A DNA stretch of 64,000 nt from NCBI GenBank assembly GCA_026008535.1, contig BRKX01000004.1, positions 37,452,501 through 37,516,500 of the forward strand. Direction: 5' to 3'. This stretch comes from Perilla frutescens. Its lineage: Eukaryota > Streptophyta > Magnoliopsida > Lamiales > Lamiaceae. The notes under the pieces were generated by a model. It had not been told where the DNA came from, did no database searches, and worked only from the letters and a program-made list of their open reading frames with translations. A program made the translations under genes and the position numbers. Positions 36,401 to 49,200 of this stretch are shown piece after piece; position 1 is the first letter of the stretch, and the number at the start of each line of letters is the position of its first letter.

Positions 36401-38290
36401 ACAACCGTCGCCTCTTATGTAGGGATTGTGGTGAACTTCTGGTTTTTCATTGAGTCCAGCATTTTTAAACACTAGAGTCAATTATGAATCAAATCATATG
36501 ACTATATATGCCTAATCCGTCAATTATTGAAAAAATCAAATTTTCAAGCCCGCCCAAAGGGCCCTTTGGCCGGTGGCCAGATTTGGCTCCATTTTCTTGC
36601 AACCGTCACTAAAACGACTATAACTCTCTCCACATGTAAGCTTTACCTGTGATTCTTGTTGCATTGGATTTCTAACTCAAATATCTACCCTACAAAAAGT
36701 TTAAATAGAAGAAAACCCTTTTGAGTCAACCTCTAGGTGATTATCAATTTGATTTCCACAACCGTCACCTCTGATGTAGAGATCGGGGTGAACTTCTATT
36801 TTTTCATTGACTCAGCATTTTTGAACACTAGTGTCAATTATGAATCAAACCATATGACTATATATGCCTAATTTGTCCACTTTTGAAAAAATCAAATTTT
36901 CAAACCCGCCCAAAGGGGTACCCCTTTGGCCGGTGGCCAGATTTGGCCCCGTTTTTTGGCAACCGTCAGTAAAATGACTATAACTCTCTCCACAGGAAAG
37001 CTTTACCCATGATTCTTGTTGCGTTGGATTTTTAACTCAAATATCTACCCTAAAAAAAGTTCAAACGGAAGAAACCCCTTTTGAGTCAACTTCTAGGTGA
37101 TTATGAAGTTGATTTCCACAAACGTCGCCTCTTATGTTGGATCGGGGTGAACTTCAGGTTTTTCATTGAGTCCAGCATTTTTGAACACTAGAGTCAATTA
37201 TGAATCAAACCATATGACTATATATGCCTAATCCGTTCACTTTTGAAAAAATAAATTTTTCAAGCCCGCCCAAAGGGGTACTCGTTTGGTCGGCGGCCTG
37301 ATTTGGCCCCATTTTTTAGCAGCCATCAGTAAAACGGCTATAAATCTCTCCACATGTAAGCTTTACCCGTGATTCTTATTGCGTTGGATTCCTAACTCAA
37401 ATATATACCCTAAAAAATATGCAAACGGAAGAAACCCCTTTTGAGTCAACCTCGAGGTGATTATCAAGTTGATTTCCACAACCGTCGCCTCTTATGTAGG
37501 GATCAGGGTGAATGTCTGTTTTTTCATTGAGTCAACATTTTTTAACACTAGAGTCAATTATGAATCAAACCATATGACTATATGTGCCTAATCCATCCAC
37601 TCTAGAAAAAAATCAAATTTTCAAGCCCGCCCAATGGGGTACCCTTTTGGCCGGTGGCCAGATTTGGCCCCGTTTTTCTGGCAGCCGTCAGTAAAATGAC
37701 TATTACTCTCTCCACAGGTAAGCTTTACCTGTGATTCTTGTTGTGATGGATTCCTAACTCAAATATCTATTTTACAAAAAATACAAATGGAAGAAACTCA
37801 TTTTCAGTCAAGCTCTAGGTGATTATCAAGTTGATTTCCACAACTTTCATCTCTTATGTATGGATCGGGGTGAACATCTGGTTTTTCATTGAGTCCAGCT
37901 TTTTTAACACTAGAGTCAATTATCTGCCCTAAAAAAAGTTCAAACGGAAGAAACCCCTTTTGAGTCAACCTCTAGGTGATTATCAAGTTGATTTCCACAA
38001 CCATCGCCTCTTATGTAGGGATCGGGGTGAACGTCGGGTTTTTATTAAGTCCAGCATTTTTGAACACTAGAGTCAATTATGAACCAAACCATATGACTAT
38101 ATATGCCTAATCCGTCAATTTTTGAAAAAATTAAATTTTCAAGCCCGCCCAAAGGGGTACCCCCTTTGACCGGTGGCCAGATTTGGTCCCGGTTTCTTGC
38201 AGCCGTTAGTAAAACGACTATAACTCTCTCCACATGTAAGCTTTATCTTTGATTCTTATTGCGTTGGATTCCTAAGTCAAATATCTACCC
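30470..38290 (+). repeat. Satellite array block 2, with short monomers and a large duplication
   Basis: About 7.8 kb mixes full monomers of about 360 bp with at least six short monomers of about 157 bp. In the short form, sequence jumps from gtcaattat directly to ctaccct (near 31361, 32599, 33119, 33639, 34879, 37921), losing about 205 bp. The block starts at aactcaaatat after LINE A and ends at caaatatctaccc before LINE B. Confidence 0.95.
31124..35320 (+). repeat. Near-identical tandem duplication, period 2,278 bp
   Basis: Sequence from about 31124 to 33042 is repeated at about 33402-35320 with only a few differences (for example c/t near 31945 and c/g near 32001), far fewer than between ordinary neighbouring monomers. 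A 62-codon open stretch on the minus strand occurs identically at 32248-32436 and 34526-34714. The unit spans several full and short monomers, so it is a recent higher-order duplication. Confidence 0.9.
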
Positions 38291-38774
38291 CCACCAGATG
38301 GTTGGATTAAGATTAATACGAATGAATCGGCTCAGGGTGCCCCGGGTAAAATGTATACGGCAGGGGTTTTTCGAACATTAGATGGAGTTGTTTGTGGATG
38401 TTTTCAATACGATAGAAGGAATTGGATTTGCTTTCTTGAAAGAGGTTCTTCCAATATTAGTTGCATTGGATTGGGCTAGAAGACTATCTCTGGACTTTAT
38501 TTGGCTGGAGGCAGATTCAGTGTATGTGGTTTCTCTTCTTAAAGCTCGGAGTTTGCAGGTTCCTTGGGTTATAAAGGCTCGATGGCGTGTGGCTATGGAT
38601 TTTATAGACATTATTCATTTTTGTGTTTCACATGTTTATAGGGAAGGCAATAGAGTTGCTGATATTTTAGCTTCCCCTATTCTTTCCCCTGGTTTTTGAA
38701 CTTCTGTTATTCCTTGTATTTCTAAAGCTGTGTTAGAGGATATTCATTCTCGTGGTTTCTTTCGTTTTGTGTAG
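38291..38774 (+). pseudogene. LINE-B RNase H fragment
   Basis: Readable segments include KINTNESAQGAPGKMYTAGVF, then in a shifted frame LPILVALDWARRLSLDFIWL, EADSVYVVSLLKARSLQVPW and VSHVYREGNRVADILASP. The first catalytic Asp appears as Asn (NTN in place of NTD). A frameshift near 38380 and a TGA at 38697-38699 break it. Confidence 0.85.
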
Positions 38775-38915
38775 AGGAGTACACTTTTTCCCATATGGTT
38801 TTTCCTACACTGGGTTTTCCATATGGGTTTTAATGAGGCTCCGGTCCACTGAGTTATCGACATGTGATATCTGAGAATTTTAGGCTTTTCATTTTTATTT
38901 ATAAAATTTAATTAT
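38291..38915 (+). mobile_element. LINE copy B, strongly 5'-truncated
   Basis: Only the RNase H end of ORF2 and the 3' UTR are present (about 625 bp). The 5' flank ends gtcaaatatctaccc and the 3' flank starts aactcaaatatctaccc, so the insertion carries a duplication of about 17 bp at the same monomer position as copy D. Sequence is closest to copy C. The hairpin is at 38790-38827. Confidence 0.93.
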
Positions 38916-41376
38916 AACTCAAATATCTACCCTACAAAAAGTTCAAAAGGAAGAAACCCCTTTTAAGTCAACCTCCAGGTGATTATCAAATAGATTTCCA
39001 CAACCGTCACCTCTGATGTAGGGATCGGGGTGAACTTTGGGTTTTGCATTGAGTACAACATTTTTGAACACTAGAGTCAATTAATAATCAAACCATATGA
39101 CTATATATGCCTAATACGTCCACTTTTGAAAAAATCAAAATTTCAAGCCCGCCCAAAGGGGTACCACTTTGGCCCGTGGCCAGATTTGGCCCTGTTTTCT
39201 TGTAAGCTTTACCCATGATTCATATTGAGTTGGATTCCTAACTCAAATATATACCTTACAAAAAGTTCAAATGGAAGAAACCCCTTTTGAGTCAACCTTT
39301 AGGTGATTATCAAGTTGATTTCCACAAACGTCATCTCTTATGTATAGATCGGGGTGAACGTCTGGTTTTTCATTGCGTCCAGCATTTTTCAACACTAGAG
39401 TCAATTATCTACCCTAAAAAAATTTCAAATGGAAGAAACCCCTTTTTAGTTAACCTCTAGGTGATTATCAAGTTGATTTCCACAACCATCGCCTTTTATG
39501 TAGGGATCGGGGTGAACGTCTGGTTTTTCATTAAGTCCAGCATTTTTGAACACTAGAGTCAATTATAAATCAAACCATATGACTATATACGCCTAATCCA
39601 TATACTTTTGAAAAAATCAAATTTTCAAGTTCGTCCAAAGGGGTACCACTTTGGCCGGTGGCCAGATTTGGCCCTGTTTTCTTGTAGCCGTCAGTAAAAC
39701 GGCTATACCTCTCTCCACAGATAAGCTTTACCCGTGATTCTTGTGGCGTTGGATTCCTAACTTAAATATCTACTGTATAAAAAATACAAATGGACGAAAC
39801 TCATTTTGAGTGAAGCTCTAGGTGATTATCCAATTGATTTCCACAACCATCGCCTCTTATGTAGGGATCGGGGTGAACGTCTGATTTTTTATTGAGTCCA
39901 GCATTTTTGAGCACTAAAGTCAATTATGAATCAAACGATATGACTATATATGCCTAATCCGTCAATTTTTGAAAAAATCAAATTTTCAAGCCCGGCCAAA
40001 AGGGGTACCCCTTTGGCCGGCGGCCAGATTTGGCCCCGTTTTCTGGCAGCCATCAGTAAAACAGCTATAACTCTCTCCACATGTAAGCTTTACCCGTAAT
40101 TCTTATTGTGTTGGATTTCTATCTCAAATATATACCCTACAAAAAGTTCAAATGGAAGAAACCCCTTTTGAGTCAACCTCTAGGTGATTATCAAGTTGAT
40201 TTCCACAACCGTCATCTCTTATGTATGGATCGGGGTGAACGTCTATTTTTTCATTGTGTCCAGTATTTTTCAACACTAGAGTCAATTATCTACCCTAAAA
40301 AAAGTTCAAATGGAAGAAACCCCTTTTGAGTCAACCTCTAGGTAATTATCAAGTTGATTTCCACAACCATCGCCTCTTATGTAGGGATCGGGGTGAACGT
40401 CGGGTTTTCATTAAATCCAGCATTTTTGAACACTAGAGTCAATTATGAATCAAACCATATGACTATATATGCCTAATCTGTCCACTTTTAAAAAAATCAA
40501 ATTTTCAAGCCCGCCCAAAGGGGTACGTACCCATTTGGCCGGTGGCCAGATTTGTCCCTGTTTTCTTGTAGCCGTCAGTAAAACGGCTCTAACTCTCTCC
40601 ACCGATAAGCTTTACCTATGATTCTTGTGGCGTTGCATTCCTAATTTAAATATCTACTTTACTAAAAATCTAAATGGAAGAAACTCATTTTGAGTGAAGC
40701 TCTAGGTGATTATCAAGTTGATTTCCACAATCGTCGCCTCTTATGTAGAGATCGGGGTGAGCGTCTGGTTTTTCATTGAGTCCAGCATTTTTGAACACTA
40801 GAGTCAATTATGAATCAAACCATATAACTATATATGCCTAATCCGTTAATTTTTGAAAAAATCAAATTTTCAAGCCCGCCCAAAGGGGGTACCCCCTTTG
40901 GCCGGTGGCCAGATTTAGCCCCGTTTTCTTGCAGCCGTCAGTAAAATGACTATAACTCTCTCCACATCTAAGCTTTACTTGTGATTCTTGTTGCGTTGGA
41001 TTTCTAACTCAAATATCTACCCTACAAAAAGTTCAAATGGAAGAAACCCCTTTTGAGTCAACCTCTAGGTGATTATCAAGTTGATTTCCACAACTGTCAC
41101 CTCTGATGTAGGGATCGGGGTGAACTTTGGGTTTTTTATTGAATACAACATTTTTGAACAATAGAGTCAATTATGAATCAAACGATATGACTATATATGC
41201 CTAATCCGTCCACTTTTGAAAAAATCAAATTTTCAATCCCGCCCAAAGGGGTACCCTTTGGCCGGTGGCAAGATTTGGCCCCGTTTTCTGGCAGCCGTCA
41301 GTAAAATGACTATAACTCTCTCCACAGGTATGCTTTACCTGTGATTCTTGTTGCATTGGATTCCTATATCAAATAT
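38916..41376 (+). repeat. Satellite array block 3
   Basis: About 2.5 kb of monomers includes two short variants (39406, 40286) and one monomer with a deletion of about 40 bp near 39200, where tttcttgtaagctttacc skips the gccgtcag segment. Confidence 0.94.
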
Positions 41377-41404
41377 GGTGTCTTAAAATCAATATGGTGA
41401 AGCA

Positions 41405-43858
41405 ATTGTTTTAGCTTCGGAGGGAGTGAGTACTTTGAATCGAACTCATGAGGGTCGTAACATGGCTTTAAAATTGGATGATATCAATGCGTTTGATACT
41501 TTGGAATGGTCATTCCTTCGATGGGTGATGATGAAGTTTGGTTTTCCTTCCATGTTTTTTAATTGGATTAGTACGATTCTTTCATCTGCTCGTCTCTCAA
41601 TTCTCGTGAATGGATCTCCAAAAGGGTATTTTGCATGTAGCCGTGGTGTTCGTCAAGGGGATCCTCTTTCGCCTCTTCTATTTAGACTTGCTGAAGAAGT
41701 ACTCCACTATATCCTCATGCATGCAGTCTCGAATAGAAGCTTGATTTCAATGTCATATGCTCGAGGAGTTGATTTTCCCACTCACGTCTTTTATGCTGAT
41801 GATGTTTTTTTATTTTGTCGAGCATCTTGTTCGAATGTACGAGTCATTAGAAAAATTTTGAAGTTATACTCTCACGTCTCGGGATAGATTTTTAGCAAGA
41901 TCAAATCAAGGATGTTCTATGGTTTGGGAGTGAAATCGAGTGTAAAAAAATTTCTTTTGGCAAAGCTGGGATTTAATGTGGGTTCGTTTCCAATGGACTA
42001 CCTTGGTGTTCCAATTTTTGCCGGTGTTCCAAAGGTCTTGCATATGAGGAGGTTGGTGGATAAAATCTTGTCTAAATTTGATAGGTGGAATGGACAAGTT
42101 CTTTCTATGGCCGGCAGGTTATGCCTCCTTAAGTCAGTTGTTGTGAGTTCTGCAATTCACTCTATAATGGTTTATGAATGGCCAATTTCTTTGGTTCAAA
42201 AATTAGACACGGCCATGTGGAATTTTTGGTGGAAAGGAGATGTTAATGTTTGTTCATATACAGCGGTCAGCTAGGCTCGAATGTGCTCGATTATTGAGGA
42301 GGGTGGCCTTGGCTTATCATCATTTAAAGAATTAAATCGAGGCCTTCTAATGAAGCTTGCTTGGAATTTCATAGTGTCTGAATCCTCGGCTTTCAATATT
42401 ATACGCTCTCGATTTTTTATTTCTTCTTGCATGCCCAAGCGCGTGTCATATTCTTCCATTTGGCCTGGAGTTCGAAATCACGCCATCTTGCTTTTAATTG
42501 AGTCGGTATGTCTTGTTAGGACAGGCTCAAGTATTGATTTTTGGCACGATAATTGATTAGGTTATACTATTGTTGATAAGCTTCGAATTTCGGCTAGGGA
42601 GCACATGAGATTTAATGATAAAGTGGGAGATTTTTTAGTTGATGGAGTTTGGAGAGTCACAACATCTTTCATTAGAGCATTTCTGGAGATTTGGATGGAT
42701 ATTCGTAGAGTACAGATTGTTTCTGGTAAAGATGAATGGCTTTGGTCAAAATCACTGCATGGAGACATGTTGGCTAAATTAGCCCAACTTCATTCTCATA
42801 TTCGGTTTCCTACAGTTAAATGGGGTACTTGGATATGGAATTCTTTAATTCCGGTTCGGCGTTCTCTTATTATTTGGAGGTTGCTTCTTTCTCGCCTCCC
42901 TACTATAGATATGTTGCATGCTTTTGTCGGACCATCAATTTGTGTTATGTGCCGTGATTCTATTGAAACAATGGACCATTTATTTTGGGATTGTTCGTTG
43001 ACAAGGTTGGTGTGGAATTGGTTGTTTGGTATTTTTCACATTCAGGAGGTGGAGGCGGCTTCATTTAATCAAGCATTCATTCATTTTATGAACTTTTCGT
43101 TTAGTTCACAAGTTTCAGCCCTTTGGAGAGTAGCGGTTATAACAGTGGTTTGGAGTATTTGGACATTTCGAAACAAAGCAATTTATGATGAGTTGGTTCC
43201 TACTCCAATGATCCTGAATAATGTTGTTCATGTTGCATTGCGTGAGGTTGAATATATGGTGGGTAAGAAAGGATACATGAAAAATGCGGTGGATGATTTA
43301 CTTATTTTGAAGGCTGTGGGAGTTATGTCTCGGCCACCTCCATTGAAGTCGGCTATGTTGGTTCGTTGGATGCCCCCTCCGGCTGGTTGGATTAAGATTA
43401 ATACGGACGGCTTGGCTCAGGGTGCCCTGGGTAAAATGTATACGGGAGGGGTTTTTCGAAGGACAGATGGACCTGTTTGTGGATGTTTTCATACAGAAGA
43501 AGAAATTGGATTTACTTTCTTGGCAGAGATTCTTGCAGTCTTAGTTGCATTGGATTGGGCTAGAAGACTGTCACTGGACTTTATTTGGCTGGAGGCAGAT
43601 TCAGTGTATGTGGTTTCTCTTCTAAAAACTCGGAGTCTGTAGGTTCCTTAGGTTATAAAGGCTTGTTGGCGTGTGCCTATGAATTTTATTGACAGTATTC
43701 ATTTTTGTGTTTCACATGTTTATAGGGAAGACAATAGAGTTGTTGATATTTTAGCTTCCCCTATTCTTTCCCCTGGTTTTTGGACTTCTGTTATTCCCTG
43801 TATTTCTACTGCTGTGTTAGAGGATTTTAATTCTCGTGGTTTTTATCGGTTCATGTAG
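41405..43858 (+). pseudogene. LINE-C ORF2 remnant: RT, zf-RVT, RNase H
   Basis: RT residues NMALKLDDINAFDT, GVRQGDPLSPLLF and FYADDVFLFC are readable, so the catalytic YADD survives. Downstream are CVMCRDSIETMDHLFWDC (zf-RVT) and an RNase H with NTDG, AEILAVLVAL and LEADSVYVV. Stops occur at 41885, 42272, 42554 and 43640. Compared with copy D they are CAG to TAG or TGG to TAG/TGA changes, as expected from decay of methylated plant DNA. Confidence 0.92.
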
Positions 43859-43874
43859 AGGAGTACTCTTTTTT

Positions 43875-43911
43875 CCATATGGTTTTTCCTACACTGGGTT
43901 TTCCATATGGG
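43875..43911 (+). other. LINE-C 3' UTR hairpin
   Basis: CCATATGG and CCATATGGG form an inverted pair at the same place as in copies A, B and D. Confidence 0.6.
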
Positions 43912-43999
43912 TTTTAATTAGGCAACGGTCCCCTAACTTATCAACATGTGATATCTGGGATTTTTAGGTTTTTTATTTTTATTTATAAAATTTAATTAT

Positions 44000-46900
44000 A
44001 ACTCAAATATCTACCCTATAAAAATTTCAAACGGAAGAAACCCCTTTTGAGTCAACCTGTAGGTGATTATCAAGTTTATTTCCACAAACGTCACCTCTTA
44101 TGTAGGGATCGGGGTGTACTTCAGGTTTTTCATTGAGTCCAACATTTTTGAACACTAGAGTTAATTATAAATCAAACCATATGACGATATATGCCTAATC
44201 CATCCACTTTTGAAAAAATCAAATTTTCAAGCCCGCCCAAAGGGGTACTCCTTTGGCCTGCGTCCAGATTTGGCCCCGTTTTCTGGCAGCCATCAGTAAA
44301 ATGGCTATAACTCTCTCCACATGTAAGCTTCACCTGTGATTTTTATTGCGTTGTATTCCTAACTCAAATATATACCCTAAAAATAGTTCAAACGGAAGAA
44401 ATACCTTTTGAGTCAACCTATAGATGATTATCAAGTTGATTTCCACAACCGTAGCCTCTTATGTAGGGATCGGGGTGAACGTCTATTTTTTTCATTGAGT
44501 CAGCATTTTTCAAAACTAGAGTCAATTATGAATCAAACCATATGACTATATATGCCTAATACATCCACTTTTGAAAAAATCAAATTTTCAATACCGCCCA
44601 AAGGGGGTACCCCTTTGGCCGGTGGCCAGATTTGGCCCCATTTTCTGGCAGCCGTCAGTAAAATGGCTATAACTCTCTCCACAGGTAAGCTTTACCTGAG
44701 ATTCATGTTGTGTTGGATTCCTAACTCAAATATCTACCCTACAAAAAGTTCAAACAGAAGAAACCCCTTTTGATTCAACCTCTAGGTGATTATCAAGATG
44801 ATTTCCACAATCATCATCTCGTATGTAGGGATCGGGGTGAACGTCGGGTTTTTCATTAAGTCCAGCATTTTTGAACACTAGAGTCAATTATGAATCAAAA
44901 CATATGACTATATATGCTTAATCTGTCCTCTTTTGAAAAAATCAAATTTTCAAGCCCGCCCAAAGGGGTACTCCTTTGGCCTGCGGCCATATTTGGCCCT
45001 GTTTTCTGGCAACCATCAGTAAAATGGCTATAACTCTCTCCACATGTAAGCTTTACCCGTGATTTTTATTGAGTTGTATTCATAACTCAAATATATACCC
45101 TAAAAAAGTTCAAACGTAAGAAATACCTTTTGAGTCAACCTATAGGTGATTATCAAGTTGATTTCCACAACCGTCGCCTCTTATGTAGGGATCGGGGTGA
45201 ACGTCTGTTTTTTCATTGAGTCAGAATTTTTCAACACTAGAGGCAATTATGAATCAAACCATATGACTATATATGCCTAATACATCCACTTTTGAAAAAA
45301 TCAAATTTTCAATCCTGCCCAAAGGGGGTACCCCTTTGGCCGGTGGCCAGATTTGGCCCCGTTTTCTGGCAGCCGTCAGTAAAACGGCTATAACTCTCTC
45401 CACAGATAAGCTTTACCCATGATTCTTGTTGCGATGGATTCCTAAATAAAATATCTACCTTACAAAAAATTCAAATGGAAGAAACTCATTTTGAGTCAAG
45501 CTTTAGGTGATTATCAAGTTGATTTCAACAACCGTCATCGCTTATGTATGGATCGGGGTGAACGTCTGGTTTTTCATTGAGTCCAGCATTTTTGAACACT
45601 AAAGTCAATTATCTACCCTAAAAAAAGATCAAATGGAAGAAACCCCTTTTGAGTCATCCTCTAGGTGATTATCAATTTGATTTCCACAACCATCGCCTCT
45701 TATGTAGGGATTGGGGTGAACGTCGGGTTTTTCATTAAGTCCAGCATTTTTAAACACTAGAGTCAATTATGAATCAAACCATATGACTATATATTCCTAA
45801 TCTGTCCTTTTTTGAAAAAAATCAAATTTTCAAGCCCGCCCAAAGGGGTTCCCTTTTTTCCGGTGGCCAGATTTGGCCCCGTTTTCTAGCAGCCGTTAGT
45901 AAAACGGCTATAACTCTCTCCACAGATAAGCTTTACCCATGATTCTTGTTGCGAAAGATTCCTAAATCAAATATCTACCTTAAAAAAAATACAAATGGAA
46001 GAAACTCATTTTGAGTCAAGCTTTAGGTGATTATTAAGTTGATTTCCACAACCGTTATCTCTTATGTATGGATTGGGGTGAACGTCTGATTTTTCATTGA
46101 GTCCAGCATTTTTGAACACTAGAGTCAATTATATACCCTAAAAAATGTTCAAATGGAAGAAATCCCTTTTGAGTCAACCTCTAGGTGATTATCAAGCTGA
46201 TTTCCACAACCATCGCCTCTTATGTAGGGATCGGGGTGAACGTCGGGATTTTCATTAAGTTCAGCATTTTTGAACACTAGAGTCAATTATGAATCAATCC
46301 ATATGACTATATATGCCTAATCCATAAATTTTTGAAAAAATAAAATTTTCATGCCCGCCCAAAGGGTTACCCCCTTTGGCCGGTGGCCAGATTTGGCCCT
46401 GGTTTCTTGCAGCCGTCAGTAAAACGACTATAACTCTCCTCACATGTAACCTTTACCTCTGATTCTTTTTGCATTGGATTCCTAACTCAAATATATACCT
46501 TACAAAAAGTTTAAATGGAAGAAACCCCTTTTGAGTTAATCTCTAGGTGATTATCAAGTTGATTTCCACAAACGTCGCTTCTTATGTAGGGATCGGGGTG
46601 AACTTCAGGTTTTTCATTGAGTCCATCATTTTTGAACACTAGAGTCAATTATGAATCAAAGCATATGACTATCTATGCCTAATCCATCCACTTTTGAAAA
46701 AATTAAATTTTCAAGCTCACCCAAAGGGTAACCCTTTGGCTTGCGGCCAGATTTGGCCCCGTTTTATGGCAGCCATCAGTAAAACGGCTATAACTCTCTC
46801 CACAGGTAAGATTTACCCGTGATTCTTATTACGTTGGATTCCTAACTAAAATATATACCCTAGAAAAATTTCAAATGGAAGAAATACCTTTTGAGTCAAC

Positions 46901-49136
46901 CTATAGGTGATTATCAAGTTGATTTCCACAACCGTCGCCTCTTATGTAGGGATCGGGGTGAACGTCTATTTTTTTCATTGAGTCAGCATTTTTCAAAACT
47001 AGAGTCAATTATGAATCAAACCATATGACTATATATGCCTAATATATCCACTTTTGAAAATATCAAATTTTCAAGCCCTCCCAAAGGTGGTACCCCTTTG
47101 GCAGGTGGCCAGATTTGGCCCCGTTTTCTGGCAGCCGTCAGTAAAATACCTATAACTCTCTCCACATGTAAGTTTTACATGTGATTCTTGTTACGTTGGA
47201 TTCCTAACTCAAATATCTACCCTACAAAAAGTTCAAACAGAAGAAACCCCTTTTGATTCAACCTCTAGGTGATTATCAAGATGATTTCCACAACCATCGC
47301 CTCTTATGTAGGGATCGGGGTGAATGTCGGGTTTTTCATTAAGTCCAGCATTTTTGAACACTAGAGTCAATTATGAATCAAACCATATGACTATATATTC
47401 CTAATCCATCCTCTTTTGGAAAAATCAAATTTTCAAGCCCGCCCAAATGGGTACCCTTTTGGCCGGTGGCCAGATTTGGCCCCAATTTCTGGCAGCCGTC
47501 AGTAAAACGGCTATAACTCTCTCCACAGGTAAGCTTTACCCGTGATTCTTGTTGAGATGGATTCCTAAATTAAATATCTACCTTATAAAAAATACAAATG
47601 GAAGAAACCCATTTTGAGTCAAGTTTTAGGTGATTATCTAGTTGATTTCCACAACCGTTATCTCTTATGTATGGATCGGGGTAAACATCTGGTTTTTCAT
47701 TAAGTCCAGCATTTTTGAACACTAGAGTCAATTATCTACCCTAAAAAAAGATCAAATGGAAGAAAACCCTTTTGAGTCAACCTCTAGGTTATTATCAATT
47801 TGATTTCCACAACCATCGCCTCTTGTGTATGGATCGGGGTGAACGTCGGGTTTTTCATTAAGTCCAGCATTTTTGAACACTAGAGTCAATTATGAATCAA
47901 ACCATATGACTATATATTCCTAATCCATCCTTTTTTGAAAAAAATCAAATTTTCAAGCCCGCCCAAAGAGGTACCCTTTTGTCCGGTGGCCAGATTTGGC
48001 CCCGTTTTCTAGCAGCCGTCAGTAAAACGGCTATAACTCTCTCCACAGATAAGCTTTACCCATGATTCTTGTTGCGATGGATTCCTAAATCAAATATATA
48101 CCTTACAAAAAATACAAATGGAAGAAACTCATTTTGAGTCAAACTTTAGGTGATTATCAAGTTGATTTCCACAACCGTCATCTCTTATGTATGGATCGGG
48201 GTGAACGTCTGGTTTTTCATTGAGTCCAGCATTTTTGAACACTAGAGTCAATTATCTACCCTAAAAAATGTTCAAATGGAAGAAATCCCTTTTGGATCAA
48301 CCTCTAGGTGATTATCAAGCTGATTTCCACAACCATCGCCTCTTATGTGGGGATCGGGGTGAACGTCGGGATTTTCATTAAGTCCAGCATTTTTTAACAC
48401 TAGAGTCAATTATGAATCAATCCATATGACTATATATGCCTAATCCATAAATTTTTGAAAAAATAAAATTTTTAAGCCCGCCCAAAGGGGTATCCCCTTT
48501 GGCCGGTGGCCAGATTTGGCCCCGGTTTCTTGCAGCCGTTAGTGAAATGACTATAACTCTTCTCACATGTAACCTTTACCTCTGATTCTTGTTGCGTTGG
48601 ATTCCTAACTCAAATATCTACCCTACAAAAAGTTCAAATGGAAGAAACCCCTTTTGAGTCAATCTCTAGGTGATTATCAAGTTGATTTCCACAAACGTCA
48701 CCTCTTATGTAGGGATCGGGGTGAACTTCAGGTTTTTCATTGAGTCTAGCATTTTTGAACACTAGAGTCAATTATGAATCAAAGCATATGACTATTTATG
48801 CCTAATCCATCCAATTTTGAAAAAATTAAATTTTCAAGCCCGCCCAAAGGTTAACCCTTTGGCCGGCGGCCAGATTTGGCCCCCTTTTCTGGCAGCTATC
48901 AGTAAAATGGTTATAACTCTCTCCACAGGTAAGCTTTACCCGTGATTCTTGTTGCATTGGATTCCTAACTCAAATTTTCTTGCCCGCCCAACGAGATACC
49001 TTTTTGGCCAGTGGCCAGATTTGGCCCCATTTTCTGGCAGCCGTCAGTAGAACGACTATAACTCTCTCCACAGATAAACTTTACCCGTGATTCTTGTTGC
49101 ATTGGATTCCTAACTCAAATATCAAATATCTACCCT
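44000..49136 (+). repeat. Satellite array block 4 with alternating long and short monomers
   Basis: Around 45.5-48.7 kb, monomer spacing alternates about 156 and 363 bp (for example 47672, 47828, 48191, 48346, 48710), giving a local dimer of about 519 bp. Short-variant junctions lie at 45608, 46128, 47729 and 48251. Near 48974 a further monomer is cut (aactcaaattttcttgcccg). The block ends in aactcaaatatcaaatatctaccct, with a small internal caaatat repeat, before LINE D. Confidence 0.94.
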
Positions 49137-49200
49137 AACCCCATCCGATAAAAAAAATGCTCTCTTCTCTCTCCTCTTTTTCTTCTCATCATCGTTAATA

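Larger units (their letters stand above)
41377..43999 (+). mobile_element. LINE copy C, 5'-truncated in RT
   Basis: About 2.6 kb begins within the RT domain after a scrambled junction of about 25 bp (ggtgtcttaaaatcaatatgg). The left flank is ggattcctatatcaaatat, so a partial target duplication of roughly 11 bp is present. The 3' junction at 44000 (aactcaaatat) is the same as in the other copies. Confidence 0.92.
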
